From Paenibacillus harenae (GTDB lineage Bacteria > Bacillota > Bacilli > Paenibacillales > Paenibacillaceae): DNA of 64,000 nt. Shown one piece after another: positions 29,101-37,050 of the stretch (the first letter of the stretch is position 1; each line of letters begins with the position of its first letter). The DNA lies in assembly GCF_030812415.1 (NCBI RefSeq), contig NZ_JAUSST010000002.1, positions 124,001 through 188,000 on the forward strand. Reading direction: 5' to 3'. The notes under the pieces were generated by a model. That model did not search any database. It was not told the DNA's origin and worked only from the letters and a program-made list of their open reading frames with translations. Position numbers and translations under genes: made by a program.

Positions 29101-32100
29101 TATGATTCCGTCTCTATTCGTCTTTCTGAAGCGATATCCGGAGACGCTGAATCGGAAAATAGACCGAAAACCATTAACCGGCTTACCGGTTGCCGAGCTT
29201 CTTGAAATTTACGGAGAGGAAGAAAAGGCGTTGCCGCTGTCGTCTATAGCAACAGCTGCAGTAGTTGAGCCAACCCCGGAATGGCCGGATAAGCCTGCGG
29301 AATTCCAAACGTTTGATGCAGAGGATGCGAACGAGTTTCTGCTGCTCACGATCGCGTATGATCTGCGGGAGATGATCGCGGTCATACTTGGCATGGAGCC
29401 GGCAGCCATTGATCCGAAGGTGCCCGTGGAGGAGTACGGCTTAGACTCGATTCGATTTGCTTCTTTCAGTTTTAGGCTGAAGCAAACCTACGGCTTGGAG
29501 CTTAGTCCGAGCGATATCATGCTGTATTCGACGCTCGACAGCCTCGCCGGCTTTTTATATGAAATTCAATATGAGGTTATGCGCAGCCATTATGCCGAGA
29601 AACTCCAATCGTTCTCGAAATATAGCAGCCTCGCATCTAATAGGCTATCCCAGCCTCAAGCAGCCTCGAGCGCAGAACGGACGGATGATTTGGAGCCGAT
29701 AGCCATTATTGGCCTAAGCGGACGATTTCCTGGTTCCCGAGACTTGAATGAATTTTGGAAGCATCTTGTCCAAAATGACGATTTGATCTCTTTCATGCCG
29801 AGCAGCAGGCTGGAGCTTCTCGATGATGGCAATCATTCGATGCTTCGGGGCGCATTTCTAGATCAAATCGATCGATTCGATGCGGAGTTTTTCTCTCTTT
29901 CCAGGAATGAGGCAGAGCTGCTTGACCCTCAACAGCGGATCCTGATCGAAACCGTATGGAGTATGTTGGAAGATGCCGGTTACCGCCCGTCACAGCTTTC
30001 AGGCACGCGCACGGGAATATTTGTCGGCATGTCGGGATCGGATTATGTTGATCTTCTGAAGGAACATGGCCTTGGAGAGGAAGCTTGCAGCGCGAGTGCG
30101 CGGATGACAGCGGCTAATCGCATATCCGCCATGATGGATTGGCGAGGACCAAGCCACACTATTGATACAGGGGGCTCCTCGTCATTAGCTGCCTTGCATC
30201 AGGCAATCCTGGCATTGAGAAGCGGTCAATGCGAGCTAGCTGTTGCGGGTGGTGCCCAGTTGCTGCTCTCTCCGCAGCGGATAGCGGCTTGGGAGAAACT
30301 CGGCAGCAACAGCATAGACGGGAAGCATATGGCTTTTGCAAAGGACGCACAAGGTTCCGTTCCCGGCGAAGGCATCGCTGCGCTGCTCTTGAAGCCGTTA
30401 AACCAAGCGGTTGCGGACGGCGACGCTATCTACGCTCTGGTCCGTGCTTCGGGGGAAACGCATGGCGGCATTCAATCCGGCACCGCAAATGCAAAGATAC
30501 AAGCCGATCTGATCGCTGGCGTATATAGGCAAGGGCGTATCGATCCTGCTGCGGTCAGTTGCATAGAAGCGCATAGTGAAGGAAGTACATTAGGCGATTC
30601 CACCGAGGTAAACGCGTTAATCCGTGCTTTTCGGGAGCTTTATCGGAAAGAGGAACGGCTTCTGCCGCAGACACCGCTCACAGGCGTAGGATCCATTAAG
30701 TCGAATATCGGCAGTCTTGAGGCAGCATCCGGAATTGCGGCCACGGTAAAGATGCTGCTCGCGTTGAAGCATGGCATCATTCCGGCATCGCTTCATCTTA
30801 ATGAGATCAATCCCTATTTGGATTTACAGAACTCACCGTTTTATTTGCTGCAGCAAAACCGCCATTGGGCACGTCATTTGAATGCGAATGGTGAAGAGCT
30901 GCCCCGCACTGTCGGCATCTCTTCCTTCGGACAGGGCGGTACGAATGTTCATATCGTGCTGGAGGAGTATAGGGAAGAGCAGCAGGCTGCGCAATCGAAT
31001 GCTTCGGGTTCGGCGTTATTCGTAATCTCGGCCAAGAATGAAGACCGTTTAAAGCAATATGCGAAGAAATGGGCTGGATTCTTGGAGTCGGGTCAAGCGG
31101 GCACGCAGTCCTTGTCTGATTTGGCCTATACTTTGCAGACGGGAAGAGAGCCAATGGAAGAGAGGCTGGCTATTATTGCTTCGTCGCATGCTGAACTGCA
31201 AGCAGCCTTGCAGCAATTCGCTTCATCCGACGAGCCGCTGCAGCACTCGAACGTATTCCACGGCAGTCAAGCCGTCCGTAATCGCGATTGGAAGGAAGCG
31301 GAAGTAAACGCCGCGAATGAGGCCGCTGCAGCGGGCGACTTATACCGGATTGCAGCGCTTTGGACTACCGGACTTGATGTAGACTGGACTCGCCTGCATG
31401 ATCGGGTCCTGCGTAAAGTTTCATTGCCGACCTATCCGTTTGCCAAAGAGCATTATTGGCTGCCCATGCTGGCAAGGAAACCAATGACCGCATCATCCAA
31501 AGCCGCTATTCTAGGAGTCAGCGAAGAGCTGCGAAAGGATGAATTTAGTCCTTATTGGAGCAATATGCGATTAGGCAAAGCGGCACCGATCGGCAAAATC
31601 GATCTTGGCATGGCGTATTTGCGCCTTGCCGTTAAGCATGATCGCAAAATGCTGCATTTTACTTTGCGAACGCCTACATGCAACAAAATGGAAGTGGTCA
31701 TTGTTGGCAGGGGTAAGCCGCTGCTAATGATTCCAGGCTACGGATTGACTGCGCCACAGTTCCTCTATCAGATTGAAGAATGGTCGGATCGCTATCAGAT
31801 GATCATTGTGCACAGCCCTGGATTTGGACTAAGCGAAGGGAGCGGCGATTTATCCTTCCCAGGCATCGTTCAGGCCTATATAGAAGTGTTGAATGAACTT
31901 GGTTTCGAAAGGCCGGTGCATGTCATGGGAGCATCATGGGGCGGGATGGTCGGCCAATGGCTGGCCAAATTGCATCCCGAGCGCATTGCCTCCCTTACCT
32001 TAATCGGTTCGCCGATATTTTCCGCAGACGAACCGAACGATGACCTTTCTCGAAAGGATCGGCTAAAAATGGATTTCGAACGTATCCAGGCTGCCGATTC

Positions 32101-32458
32101 GTACGAGCTGTTAATCCAATCGGAGTTCCCTAACCCTTGGGGAACCAACTATGCGGAAATATTTGAAGGGGAGGGCTTCTCTACAAGGGAAATTTTGGCG
32201 GAGATTGAGCGGCCGACCTTCGTGGTTACGGGAAGCGAGGATATGGTTGTAGATCCCGCTGAAGCCCGTCGTCTGCATGCCATGATACCAAATTCTGAAT
32301 TTTTCGAGGTGCCTGGGGCGGGTCATGCTCCCAATGTTACACATTCCGAGCTGTTTAACGAGCAAGCTTCTCAATTTATCGACAGACATGAATCCCGTAT
32401 TTCCGCCAAAGGGAAAAAGGCCCATTCAGCCGGACTTCTCCGGAGATGGTTCGGTTAA
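26171..32458 (+). CDS. Hybrid NRPS/PKS termination subunit, C-A(Gly)-PCP-KS0-TE
   Basis: This last subunit, about 2095 residues, adds one amino acid and releases the product. I start it at 26171 (MKLSKAEIF) behind AGGGAG, overlapping the upstream gene by 11 bases. Domains are: docking segment (1-32); condensation domain (about 44-480, HHxxxDG from His174); adenylation domain (about 507-1010); PCP (about 1055-1140, Ser1093); ketosynthase-like domain (about 1174-1605); and alpha/beta-hydrolase thioesterase (about 1784-2085, Ser1922 in GASWG, Asp2024, His2052). Read against the GrsA frame, the binding-pocket residues are D-I-L-Q-L-G-M-V-W plus Lys, a glycine-type code. The KS has Gly1335 for Cys and Ser1515 for the second His, so it cannot condense. 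The inferred release is hydrolysis or cyclisation of a glycine-ended polyketide. The N-terminal docking helices match the upstream C-terminal pair. Confidence 0.95.
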   Translation: MKLSKAEIFQRVEKGEIGVSEAYGLINQLANPDLHEARQFRQPVSFPLSEAQTAVWTACRLSPDNYAYNIPLSFRVRDGIDPEVFKRAYSRLVDRHPSMRITMNVQGQEPMQTVHPDMPLTLIVQDMEVASEEQLKDKLLAEAHLPFDLEKGPLSRAMIGKQQDGSAVLLLVFHHLITDGMSSVLFLQELIQTYSGELTGQPVRLAPLEATYRDFVEWERGMLADQGAKKNREYWLHYLEGDITPLELAIQKTQSGGNGFQGASLEQELDPRLIEQLRALAIDTRTSLSSIMMAVYFVLLNRYSGQEDIILGIPFLGRPEPRFQNVIGYFSNVIPVRAQVGQKQSFRHLLEQVSASLLESFEHSSYPFFTLLKDLGTKGSGLLQASFHYQNMAKNFFEMADAKQNEQSRAPFEAIPGIHQTGEFNLTLELHDSDDGIKLFVKYNPSLFEIDAVKRMSTHFVSLLGEAAASPDRPLTEFVMLSDNERKRIIRDWNDTDAEYPSDQCFYALFDDLARQMPDRIAATYGNSQITYAELRLASSRFAAYLHELGVVHGTYVGIFMERSLDLLTALLGVQKAGAIYIPMDPSFPSDRLSYMLDISEAKVLITEASIADQAPKSSATVIRFDNEFAAFTRAMNVQHGPDYMPLVDGGAMPEDLAYILFTSGSTGKPKGVQISHRAMVNFLCSMAKQPGFEADDHLAAITTISFDISVLELYLPLLVGGRTEIIPSAIAKDGILLKAALEQSAATVFQATPATLQMLLSVQWTKNERLKKILVGGEALSSQLAQALLKQEVELWNMFGPTETTVWSTVCRIQEGDRITVGQPIANTECYILDDQMRPVPAGIEGELYIGGDGVAQGYLKRDDENAAKFLPNPFRPGSGARIYRTSDLAKFLPDGRIEYIGRADNQVKIRGFRIELGEIEAALLRLEEVREAVVVARTDEQQNKQLTAFLIANDQAELPGKSRIYEILKKKLPVYMIPSLFVFLKRYPETLNRKIDRKPLTGLPVAELLEIYGEEEKALPLSSIATAAVVEPTPEWPDKPAEFQTFDAEDANEFLLLTIAYDLREMIAVILGMEPAAIDPKVPVEEYGLDSIRFASFSFRLKQTYGLELSPSDIMLYSTLDSLAGFLYEIQYEVMRSHYAEKLQSFSKYSSLASNRLSQPQAASSAERTDDLEPIAIIGLSGRFPGSRDLNEFWKHLVQNDDLISFMPSSRLELLDDGNHSMLRGAFLDQIDRFDAEFFSLSRNEAELLDPQQRILIETVWSMLEDAGYRPSQLSGTRTGIFVGMSGSDYVDLLKEHGLGEEACSASARMTAANRISAMMDWRGPSHTIDTGGSSSLAALHQAILALRSGQCELAVAGGAQLLLSPQRIAAWEKLGSNSIDGKHMAFAKDAQGSVPGEGIAALLLKPLNQAVADGDAIYALVRASGETHGGIQSGTANAKIQADLIAGVYRQGRIDPAAVSCIEAHSEGSTLGDSTEVNALIRAFRELYRKEERLLPQTPLTGVGSIKSNIGSLEAASGIAATVKMLLALKHGIIPASLHLNEINPYLDLQNSPFYLLQQNRHWARHLNANGEELPRTVGISSFGQGGTNVHIVLEEYREEQQAAQSNASGSALFVISAKNEDRLKQYAKKWAGFLESGQAGTQSLSDLAYTLQTGREPMEERLAIIASSHAELQAALQQFASSDEPLQHSNVFHGSQAVRNRDWKEAEVNAANEAAAAGDLYRIAALWTTGLDVDWTRLHDRVLRKVSLPTYPFAKEHYWLPMLARKPMTASSKAAILGVSEELRKDEFSPYWSNMRLGKAAPIGKIDLGMAYLRLAVKHDRKMLHFTLRTPTCNKMEVVIVGRGKPLLMIPGYGLTAPQFLYQIEEWSDRYQMIIVHSPGFGLSEGSGDLSFPGIVQAYIEVLNELGFERPVHVMGASWGGMVGQWLAKLHPERIASLTLIGSPIFSADEPNDDLSRKDRLKMDFERIQAADSYELLIQSEFPNPWGTNYAEIFEGEGFSTREILAEIERPTFVVTGSEDMVVDPAEARRLHAMIPNSEFFEVPGAGHAPNVTHSELFNEQASQFIDRHESRISAKGKKAHSAGLLRRWFG
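29690..30990 (+). other. Catalytically dead ketosynthase domain (KS0) before the thioesterase
   Basis: The fold-level motifs of a KS are present, but the active-site phrase reads DTGGSSSL instead of DTACSSSL, the HGTGT motif reads HSEGS, and the NIGHLE motif reads NIGSLE. Two of the three catalytic residues are therefore lost while the domain stays full length and in frame. No ACP follows it; the linker runs into the thioesterase. Confidence 0.9.
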
Positions 32459-32492
32459 AAGGCGACTACCCGCGTACGTAATAATCTATGGT

Positions 32493-32525
32493 GCCCCATG
32501 AATTTATTCATGGGGCTACTCTATT
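32493..32525 (+). terminator. Rho-independent terminator of the PKS operon
   Basis: A perfect 10-bp inverted repeat (GCCCCATGAA / TTCATGGGGC) with a 4-base loop lies 34 bases after the thioesterase stop and is followed by a modest T-rich stretch (CTATTTT). It separates the PKS operon from the downstream peptide operon. Confidence 0.75.
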
Positions 32526-32637
32526 TTCAGCCCGCATGCCCAGAGGCGCGCCTTGCCCGGTTGATAGGCCGTTTTGAATTCATCCAAAGCGGTACGAGTG
32601 GAAAAAAAGCATTAAAATAGGTTATTGTAAAGGCTAC

Positions 32638-32643
32638 TATAAT
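32638..32643 (+). promoter_or_regulatory. Candidate -10 box of the peptide operon
   Basis: A consensus TATAAT lies 70 bases before the kinase-like start. No convincing -35 hexamer sits 17 bases upstream (the bases there are AAATAG), so this is tentative. The 254-base gap holds only this and the PKS terminator. Confidence 0.35.
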
Positions 32644-32712
32644 GATTTATAGTAAATTCATAGAGATTTTTTCTGACCATACGTTCGTTATAAAGAACAT
32701 GAAGGAGGTCTT

Positions 32713-33522
32713 ATGGAGAGTATCGATATTTTCATCGGCGAACATGTTCTCCGTATTTCTTCTGCCTCTTCCGCGGTCATGTCACTCTTCAGCCGTACGT
32801 TTCCGACTGTTATCAGATGCGGCTCCTTTGATTTCGAGCCGGCTATCGCCGTGCATCTGGATGAGGGATACGGTTCGCCGTTCGTCGATTACAATGTGGG
32901 GAAGCAGCAGACGGATACCGGGACAGTCCGATATGCTAGAACGGATTACATAATTGAGACGGATGAGGATTGCAAGCAGGTTGCGATTAAATTTCACGAC
33001 GAGCTCGCTTTAAAGCATGCTTTTATGCATCTATACAGTCTCTATATTGTTCGCAGCGGATGGGGGCTGCTCATTCATTCCTCGTGCGTAACGGATAACT
33101 GCGGCGGGCATATGTTCACGGGCCGTTCCGGCGCAGGGAAGTCTACCGCGGCGGCCTTATCCGAATCCGAATCGCGAGGAATCATCGCCGACGAAGCGAC
33201 GATCCTTCGCATACGTCCGGACGAGGTTACCGTCTTCCATTCTCCTTTCCGGAGCGAGATTCAGACTGCGGCTCCTCTAGAGCCGGGACAATGGAGGCTC
33301 TCCAGCATTCATTTGCTTCACCAAGCCGAACAGCACCGGCGAATGCCCATTGCCAGATCGGAAGGATTGATCCGTTTAATGGACAAAGTGTTTTTTTGGA
33401 ATCCTTCGACCGACGACACGAAAGCGATTATCGGACTTCTGAGACAAACCGTTCATCTCGTTCCGTTGTACGACCTCTATTTCCGCAAGGATCCTTACTT
33501 CTGGGAGTTGATTTCCTCATGA
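32713..33522 (+). CDS. HPr kinase-like protein of a RiPP-type operon
   Basis: This 269-residue protein carries a P-loop near residues 136-146 (GRSGAGKST) and the compact fold pattern of HPr-kinase C-terminal domains. It lacks the N-terminal regulatory domain of housekeeping HprK. Homologues next to lasso peptide genes (for example the paeninodin kinase) phosphorylate a Ser of the precursor; that is family knowledge. Whether this one acts on the downstream 65-residue peptide is inference. The start has an AAGGAGGT site 4 bases before the ATG. It is first in a coupled operon and its stop overlaps the next start (ATGA). The middle of the protein (LIHSSCVTD, then the P-loop) matches the usual order for these enzymes. 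A bona fide HPr kinase is unlikely because of context and length. Confidence 0.85.
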   Translation: MESIDIFIGEHVLRISSASSAVMSLFSRTFPTVIRCGSFDFEPAIAVHLDEGYGSPFVDYNVGKQQTDTGTVRYARTDYIIETDEDCKQVAIKFHDELALKHAFMHLYSLYIVRSGWGLLIHSSCVTDNCGGHMFTGRSGAGKSTAAALSESESRGIIADEATILRIRPDEVTVFHSPFRSEIQTAAPLEPGQWRLSSIHLLHQAEQHRRMPIARSEGLIRLMDKVFFWNPSTDDTKAIIGLLRQTVHLVPLYDLYFRKDPYFWELISS

Positions 33523-33788
33523 CTTTATACATTCGAAAACCAGGCTGCGAAGCCATTGAGCTTGACGGCGAGACCATGATTCTGAATCCGGACGGCTTAA
33601 CGATTACCCGGCTCAGTCCGGTCGCAAGTTATTGCTGGTCGCTGCTGTGCGAGACCCATTCGGCCGACTCGTTGTCGAATGCAGTCCGCAGCCATTACGA
33701 AGAGGCGGGCCAAACCGTCGAACAAGACATATCCTTATTCCTGCACGACCTAATGGAGTGTGGTCTTATTGCAGCAGTCGAGAAATGA
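33519..33788 (+). CDS. PqqD-like peptide chaperone (RiPP recognition element)
   Basis: This is an 89-residue protein of the PqqD/lasso-B1 type, a winged-helix domain that binds the leader of a ribosomal peptide and presents it to modifying enzymes. The visible pattern is a beta-hairpin start with ETMILNPDG, then the NxxGxxIWxLL-like phrase (LSPVASYCWSLL) and a helical C-terminal half ending in LIAAVEK. I chose ATG 33519 because it overlaps the kinase stop as ATGA; longer versions would only read antisense-like sequence inside the kinase gene. In known systems these domains recognise YxxP leaders, and the small peptide gene in this operon encodes exactly such a motif. The partner assignment is inference. 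Confidence 0.85.
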   Translation: MTLYIRKPGCEAIELDGETMILNPDGLTITRLSPVASYCWSLLCETHSADSLSNAVRSHYEEAGQTVEQDISLFLHDLMECGLIAAVEK

Positions 33789-34245
33789 TGCTCAGTTTCA
33801 ATTGCTGACAAGGATCATGCAACGAGACGGCTGGCTTGCGCTGCCGGCCCAAGGGAGCAGCATGTTCCCGCTTATCCGCGAGGGCAACTTATGCCGATTC
33901 CGTCCCGTACAGGCGGATAATATCGGCAAAGGCGATATTATTCTGTTCTGCTCGGATTCGGGCCAATTGATCGCACACCGGCTGCTATCCGTCATTCGGC
34001 GCGAGGACCTGCTGCTCTACATTTGCAAGGGGGATTCGAATCTGGGATGCGACGAACCTATCCGGCTCGAACAAATGTTAGGCGTCCTGTACAGCATCAG
34101 GAAATCAAGAAAAGAACTGCATATGTCTGGTCGCTTCGTCTCTCTCTGGACGAGAGCGGTCATGGCTTTGCCGATCCTGTCCCATGGGCTTAACCGCTAC
34201 ATATCCTATCAGAAAGCCAGATCCGCTGGCGGGGTTTCTCTATGA
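33760..34245 (+). CDS. S26 signal-peptidase-like protein
   Basis: The protein, about 150-161 residues, has the serine-protease motif of signal peptidases (QGSSMFPLIREGN, catalytic Ser) and, further on, GKGDIILF and IAHRLLSV. The His-Arg pair there matches the Ser/His type of signal peptidase (ER/archaeal-like S26B) rather than the bacterial Ser/Lys type. I see no clear N-terminal membrane segment, so it may be cytoplasmic or peripheral. The start is uncertain: GTG 33760 has a GGAG only one base upstream, TTG 33769 is better spaced, and ATG 33817 would begin just before the catalytic region. Inside a RiPP-type operon that lacks a C39 peptidase or lasso B2 protease, it is the best candidate for leader removal, by inference. 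Its stop overlaps the ABC transporter start as ATGA. Confidence 0.75.
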   Translation: MVLLQQSRNDAQFQLLTRIMQRDGWLALPAQGSSMFPLIREGNLCRFRPVQADNIGKGDIILFCSDSGQLIAHRLLSVIRREDLLLYICKGDSNLGCDEPIRLEQMLGVLYSIRKSRKELHMSGRFVSLWTRAVMALPILSHGLNRYISYQKARSAGGVSL

Positions 34246-36095
34246 CGGGGTTTCATCGGTTTCTCCAATTGTTCGGCGGCGTACGGAGTGCTTTTGCATT
34301 GCTTGCTCCTTACCTTATCAGACAGCGAAAAACCTATGCGGGGCTGCTGCTGCTCGTGTTGGCCGATATTGCGCTGACCCTGGCTTTCGCCTGGTTTCTC
34401 GGACAAATCACGGATGCCGCGGTACAGCAGCATTTCGATAAACTCTACGGGCTTATCCCTGTAGGGATAGCGCTCAGTTTATTGACCATTGCGACCGACT
34501 TTGTGAATATCCGGCTGGAATTCACGGCCTCGAACGGCTTGAAGAAGGCGCTGTCGGAGCGGCTGCTCCGACACATCCTGCTGCTGCCGGCCAGCCGGAT
34601 GAATCGGCTGCATTCCGGCGAGATGATGACCCATTTCAATAGGGATATAAACAGCATCAACGGAATGATTGGCAGGAGTCTCATCCAATGGGTCCGTCTG
34701 CCGTTAATATTCATAGCCGTATTCGTCTATATGCTGCAGATTCATTGGGTAATGGCCGTAATGGGGCTGCTTATTATCCCATTCGCTCTCTTGTCCGGCG
34801 CACTGCTCGGGTACATTCTGAGGCGCCGGTCAAGAACGATTCATGATCTGTACGGGGGCGTGAACAGCTTTTTGTCGGATATGCTGCAGGGATTGTCCGT
34901 GATTCGTTCTTTTACGGCGGAAGCGGCTTGGTTCCGGAAATATTCGGATAAATACGGAGAGCTGTATGTGCTGCAGCAGCAGTATATGAGGCTGCAAGGC
35001 TGGATTCATGCTGGAGGGCAAGCGGCAGGCGCTTTTATTTTTCTGGTGAGCCTTTGTCTGGGCGCTTATTTCGTCTCCCATCATGTCATCACGATAGGTT
35101 CTCTTCTGTCTTTCGTTAATTTATCGGGCCATTTGCTTTATCCGTTAACCGGCATGGCGGGTCTGTGGATCGGCATCCAGGAATCGTCGACGGCGGCAGA
35201 CAGGATTGCAAAGGTATTGAGCGAGGCTGTCGAGGGTCCCGACCTGCCCGAACCGATGACCGTCCCCGGCCCGCAAATCATTGAATTCCAGAACGTCAGC
35301 TTCCGCTATGAAGATCAAATTCCGCTAATTGAACGATTCAACCTTACGGTTCATGCCGGACAAACCGTTGCGGTCGTCGGTGCGAGCGGAGCGGGAAAGT
35401 CTACGCTCTTTCACCTGCTCCAAGGACTATACCGGCCGCAATCCGGCTCGATTATGCTTGACGGCATGCCCATCGACGAATTAACTTCAACGCAGCTTAG
35501 AAGCGCGCTTGCCCTCGTCGCGCAGGAGACGTTTCTTTTCTCGGGCACCATTCGCGATAATTTGCTGCTTGCCCGTCCGGACGCCACGCAGCGGGAGATC
35601 GAACATGCCGCGAAGCAGGCGTATATTCATGACTATATCCTGTCTCTCCCTGACCGCTACGAGACGGAGGTCGGCGAGAGAGGAATAACGCTATCGGGGG
35701 GACAAAGGCAGCGCATGGCCATCGCGCGGGCTATCCTTAGAGATGCGCCGATTCTGCTCCTGGACGAGGCAACATCGGCTCTCGACAGCGAAACGGAATT
35801 TCTGGTACAGCGGGCCTTGGACGGGTTGATGGAAGGCCGCACGACAATCATCATCGCACACCGGCTTTCGACGGTTCGGCATGCCGATCTCATTGTCGTC
35901 CTTGACCGGGGAGCGATCGTTCAAACCGGCAGGCATGAAGAGTTGGCGGGACGGGCGGGGCCTTACCGCGAGATGTACCGCAGGCAGCAGGATAAGAAAG
36001 GAGAGGCCACGGATGATCTGGAGTCTGCTGCAGGCGATTTACGACACGAGCGTTCCTATTCCGTCCGAACCGGAGATTCTCGAGCCGGCACTTGA
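34242..36095 (+). CDS. ABC exporter (fused membrane and ATPase domains)
   Basis: This is a 617-residue half-transporter of the peptide/lipid exporter type. An N-terminal six-helix membrane domain (about 25-310) is followed by an ATPase domain (about 345-580) with Walker A GASGAGKST, signature LSGGQ, Walker B ILLLDEATS and H-loop AHRLST. There is no N-terminal C39 peptidase domain, so it can export but not trim a peptide. It is the fourth gene of the coupled operon and probably secretes the matured product. The last 38 residues (from QQDKKGEA) are hydrophilic, atypical, and overlap the start of the next gene by 83 bases in another frame, so the tail may be a late read-through extension. Confidence 0.9.
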   Translation: MTGFHRFLQLFGGVRSAFALLAPYLIRQRKTYAGLLLLVLADIALTLAFAWFLGQITDAAVQQHFDKLYGLIPVGIALSLLTIATDFVNIRLEFTASNGLKKALSERLLRHILLLPASRMNRLHSGEMMTHFNRDINSINGMIGRSLIQWVRLPLIFIAVFVYMLQIHWVMAVMGLLIIPFALLSGALLGYILRRRSRTIHDLYGGVNSFLSDMLQGLSVIRSFTAEAAWFRKYSDKYGELYVLQQQYMRLQGWIHAGGQAAGAFIFLVSLCLGAYFVSHHVITIGSLLSFVNLSGHLLYPLTGMAGLWIGIQESSTAADRIAKVLSEAVEGPDLPEPMTVPGPQIIEFQNVSFRYEDQIPLIERFNLTVHAGQTVAVVGASGAGKSTLFHLLQGLYRPQSGSIMLDGMPIDELTSTQLRSALALVAQETFLFSGTIRDNLLLARPDATQREIEHAAKQAYIHDYILSLPDRYETEVGERGITLSGGQRQRMAIARAILRDAPILLLDEATSALDSETEFLVQRALDGLMEGRTTIIIAHRLSTVRHADLIVVLDRGAIVQTGRHEELAGRAGPYREMYRRQQDKKGEATDDLESAAGDLRHERSYSVRTGDSRAGT

Positions 36096-37050
36096 TGACG
36101 TTGAATACTTCCATGTTACCCCGCAGGTCTATCAGCTTCTCAAACAGCAGGAGCGGCTGGGCGGCTTGCCCGCAGCGTACCGAGATCGTTTGAAACTCAA
36201 ATACGACGAGACGGTACGGACAAATTTATACATTCACTATGAGAATGAACGCATCCTTCAGGCCTTCGAGGATTCGGGAATTGCTGTCATTCCGTTAAAA
36301 GGCGTTCGTTTCGCCATGAAATATTTTGGTCATATCGGCGCAAGAGGCACCTCGGACATCGATCTGCTTCTGCACGAATCCGATATGAAGCGGGCCGAGG
36401 CCTGTATTCGTCAGTTTGGATTCACTTGCGAGGAGAAACCGATCCGCGCCCACTTTCATCGCAGTTTTTCGAAGCCGCTTGCCGGAACGAACCATTCGCT
36501 TACGGTCGAGCTGCACTGGGGGCTGCTGATGGAAGGGACCTCGAGCTTCAGCATCGCGCCTTTTTGGCGGGAGGCGGAGCCTTTGAAGCCTTATAAGCAG
36601 GTCATGGAGCTGTCGGAATATCATCAATTTTATATGATTTGCCTGCATGGGTGGAAGCATGCTCTGGACTCTCCGAAGTATTTGATCGACATCGTTCAAC
36701 TGCTCGAAGTCAGCGGCGACCGGATCAGCTTCGACAGGCTGCTGCAGGATGCGTCGATTCACCGAACCTATAAGCGGATCGCAAGCACGTTATCCGTCGT
36801 CTACAAGCAATTTCCTTATTTGGAAGCCCGCAAGCCGCTTAAGCTTGCCAATAGAAGAGGGAATTGGTGGTATTACGATGCCGGTCGCGGCAAAAAAAAG
36901 AATGCATTACTGCGTTATGCCCGGTTTCTCCAGTATCAATGGCTGGACTTTGATTCTCCGATCCATAGCTTGGCAGCTTCCATTCACTATATGGAGTCTC
37001 TGGTCTTGTTTCGAAAGGGGGTGAGAACAAATGATCAAACCGAAGTATGA
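36013..37050 (+). CDS. Nucleotidyltransferase-family protein of the RiPP-type operon
   Basis: I begin this 345-residue protein at ATG 36013, behind AAAGGAGAGG, because the upstream extension reads the ABC gene out of frame. The hallmark is ARGTSDIDLLLHESD near residues 110-126, the G...DxD metal-binding pattern of the nucleotidyltransferase superfamily. The rest follows the large uncharacterised family often annotated as nucleotidyltransferase family protein beside lasso and related peptide clusters. Its substrate is unknown; it could nucleotidylate the peptide or another operon protein, or act as an immunity factor. It overlaps the ABC transporter by 83 bases and the peptide gene by 20 bases, which suggests tightly coupled translation. 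Confidence 0.8.
   Translation: MIWSLLQAIYDTSVPIPSEPEILEPALDDVEYFHVTPQVYQLLKQQERLGGLPAAYRDRLKLKYDETVRTNLYIHYENERILQAFEDSGIAVIPLKGVRFAMKYFGHIGARGTSDIDLLLHESDMKRAEACIRQFGFTCEEKPIRAHFHRSFSKPLAGTNHSLTVELHWGLLMEGTSSFSIAPFWREAEPLKPYKQVMELSEYHQFYMICLHGWKHALDSPKYLIDIVQLLEVSGDRISFDRLLQDASIHRTYKRIASTLSVVYKQFPYLEARKPLKLANRRGNWWYYDAGRGKKKNALLRYARFLQYQWLDFDSPIHSLAASIHYMESLVLFRKGVRTNDQTEV

Noticed and set aside
2..32458. Embedded acyltransferase domains in the PKS
   Set aside because: No GHSxG AT motif follows any KS; all post-KS regions are short linkers, so the system is trans-AT.
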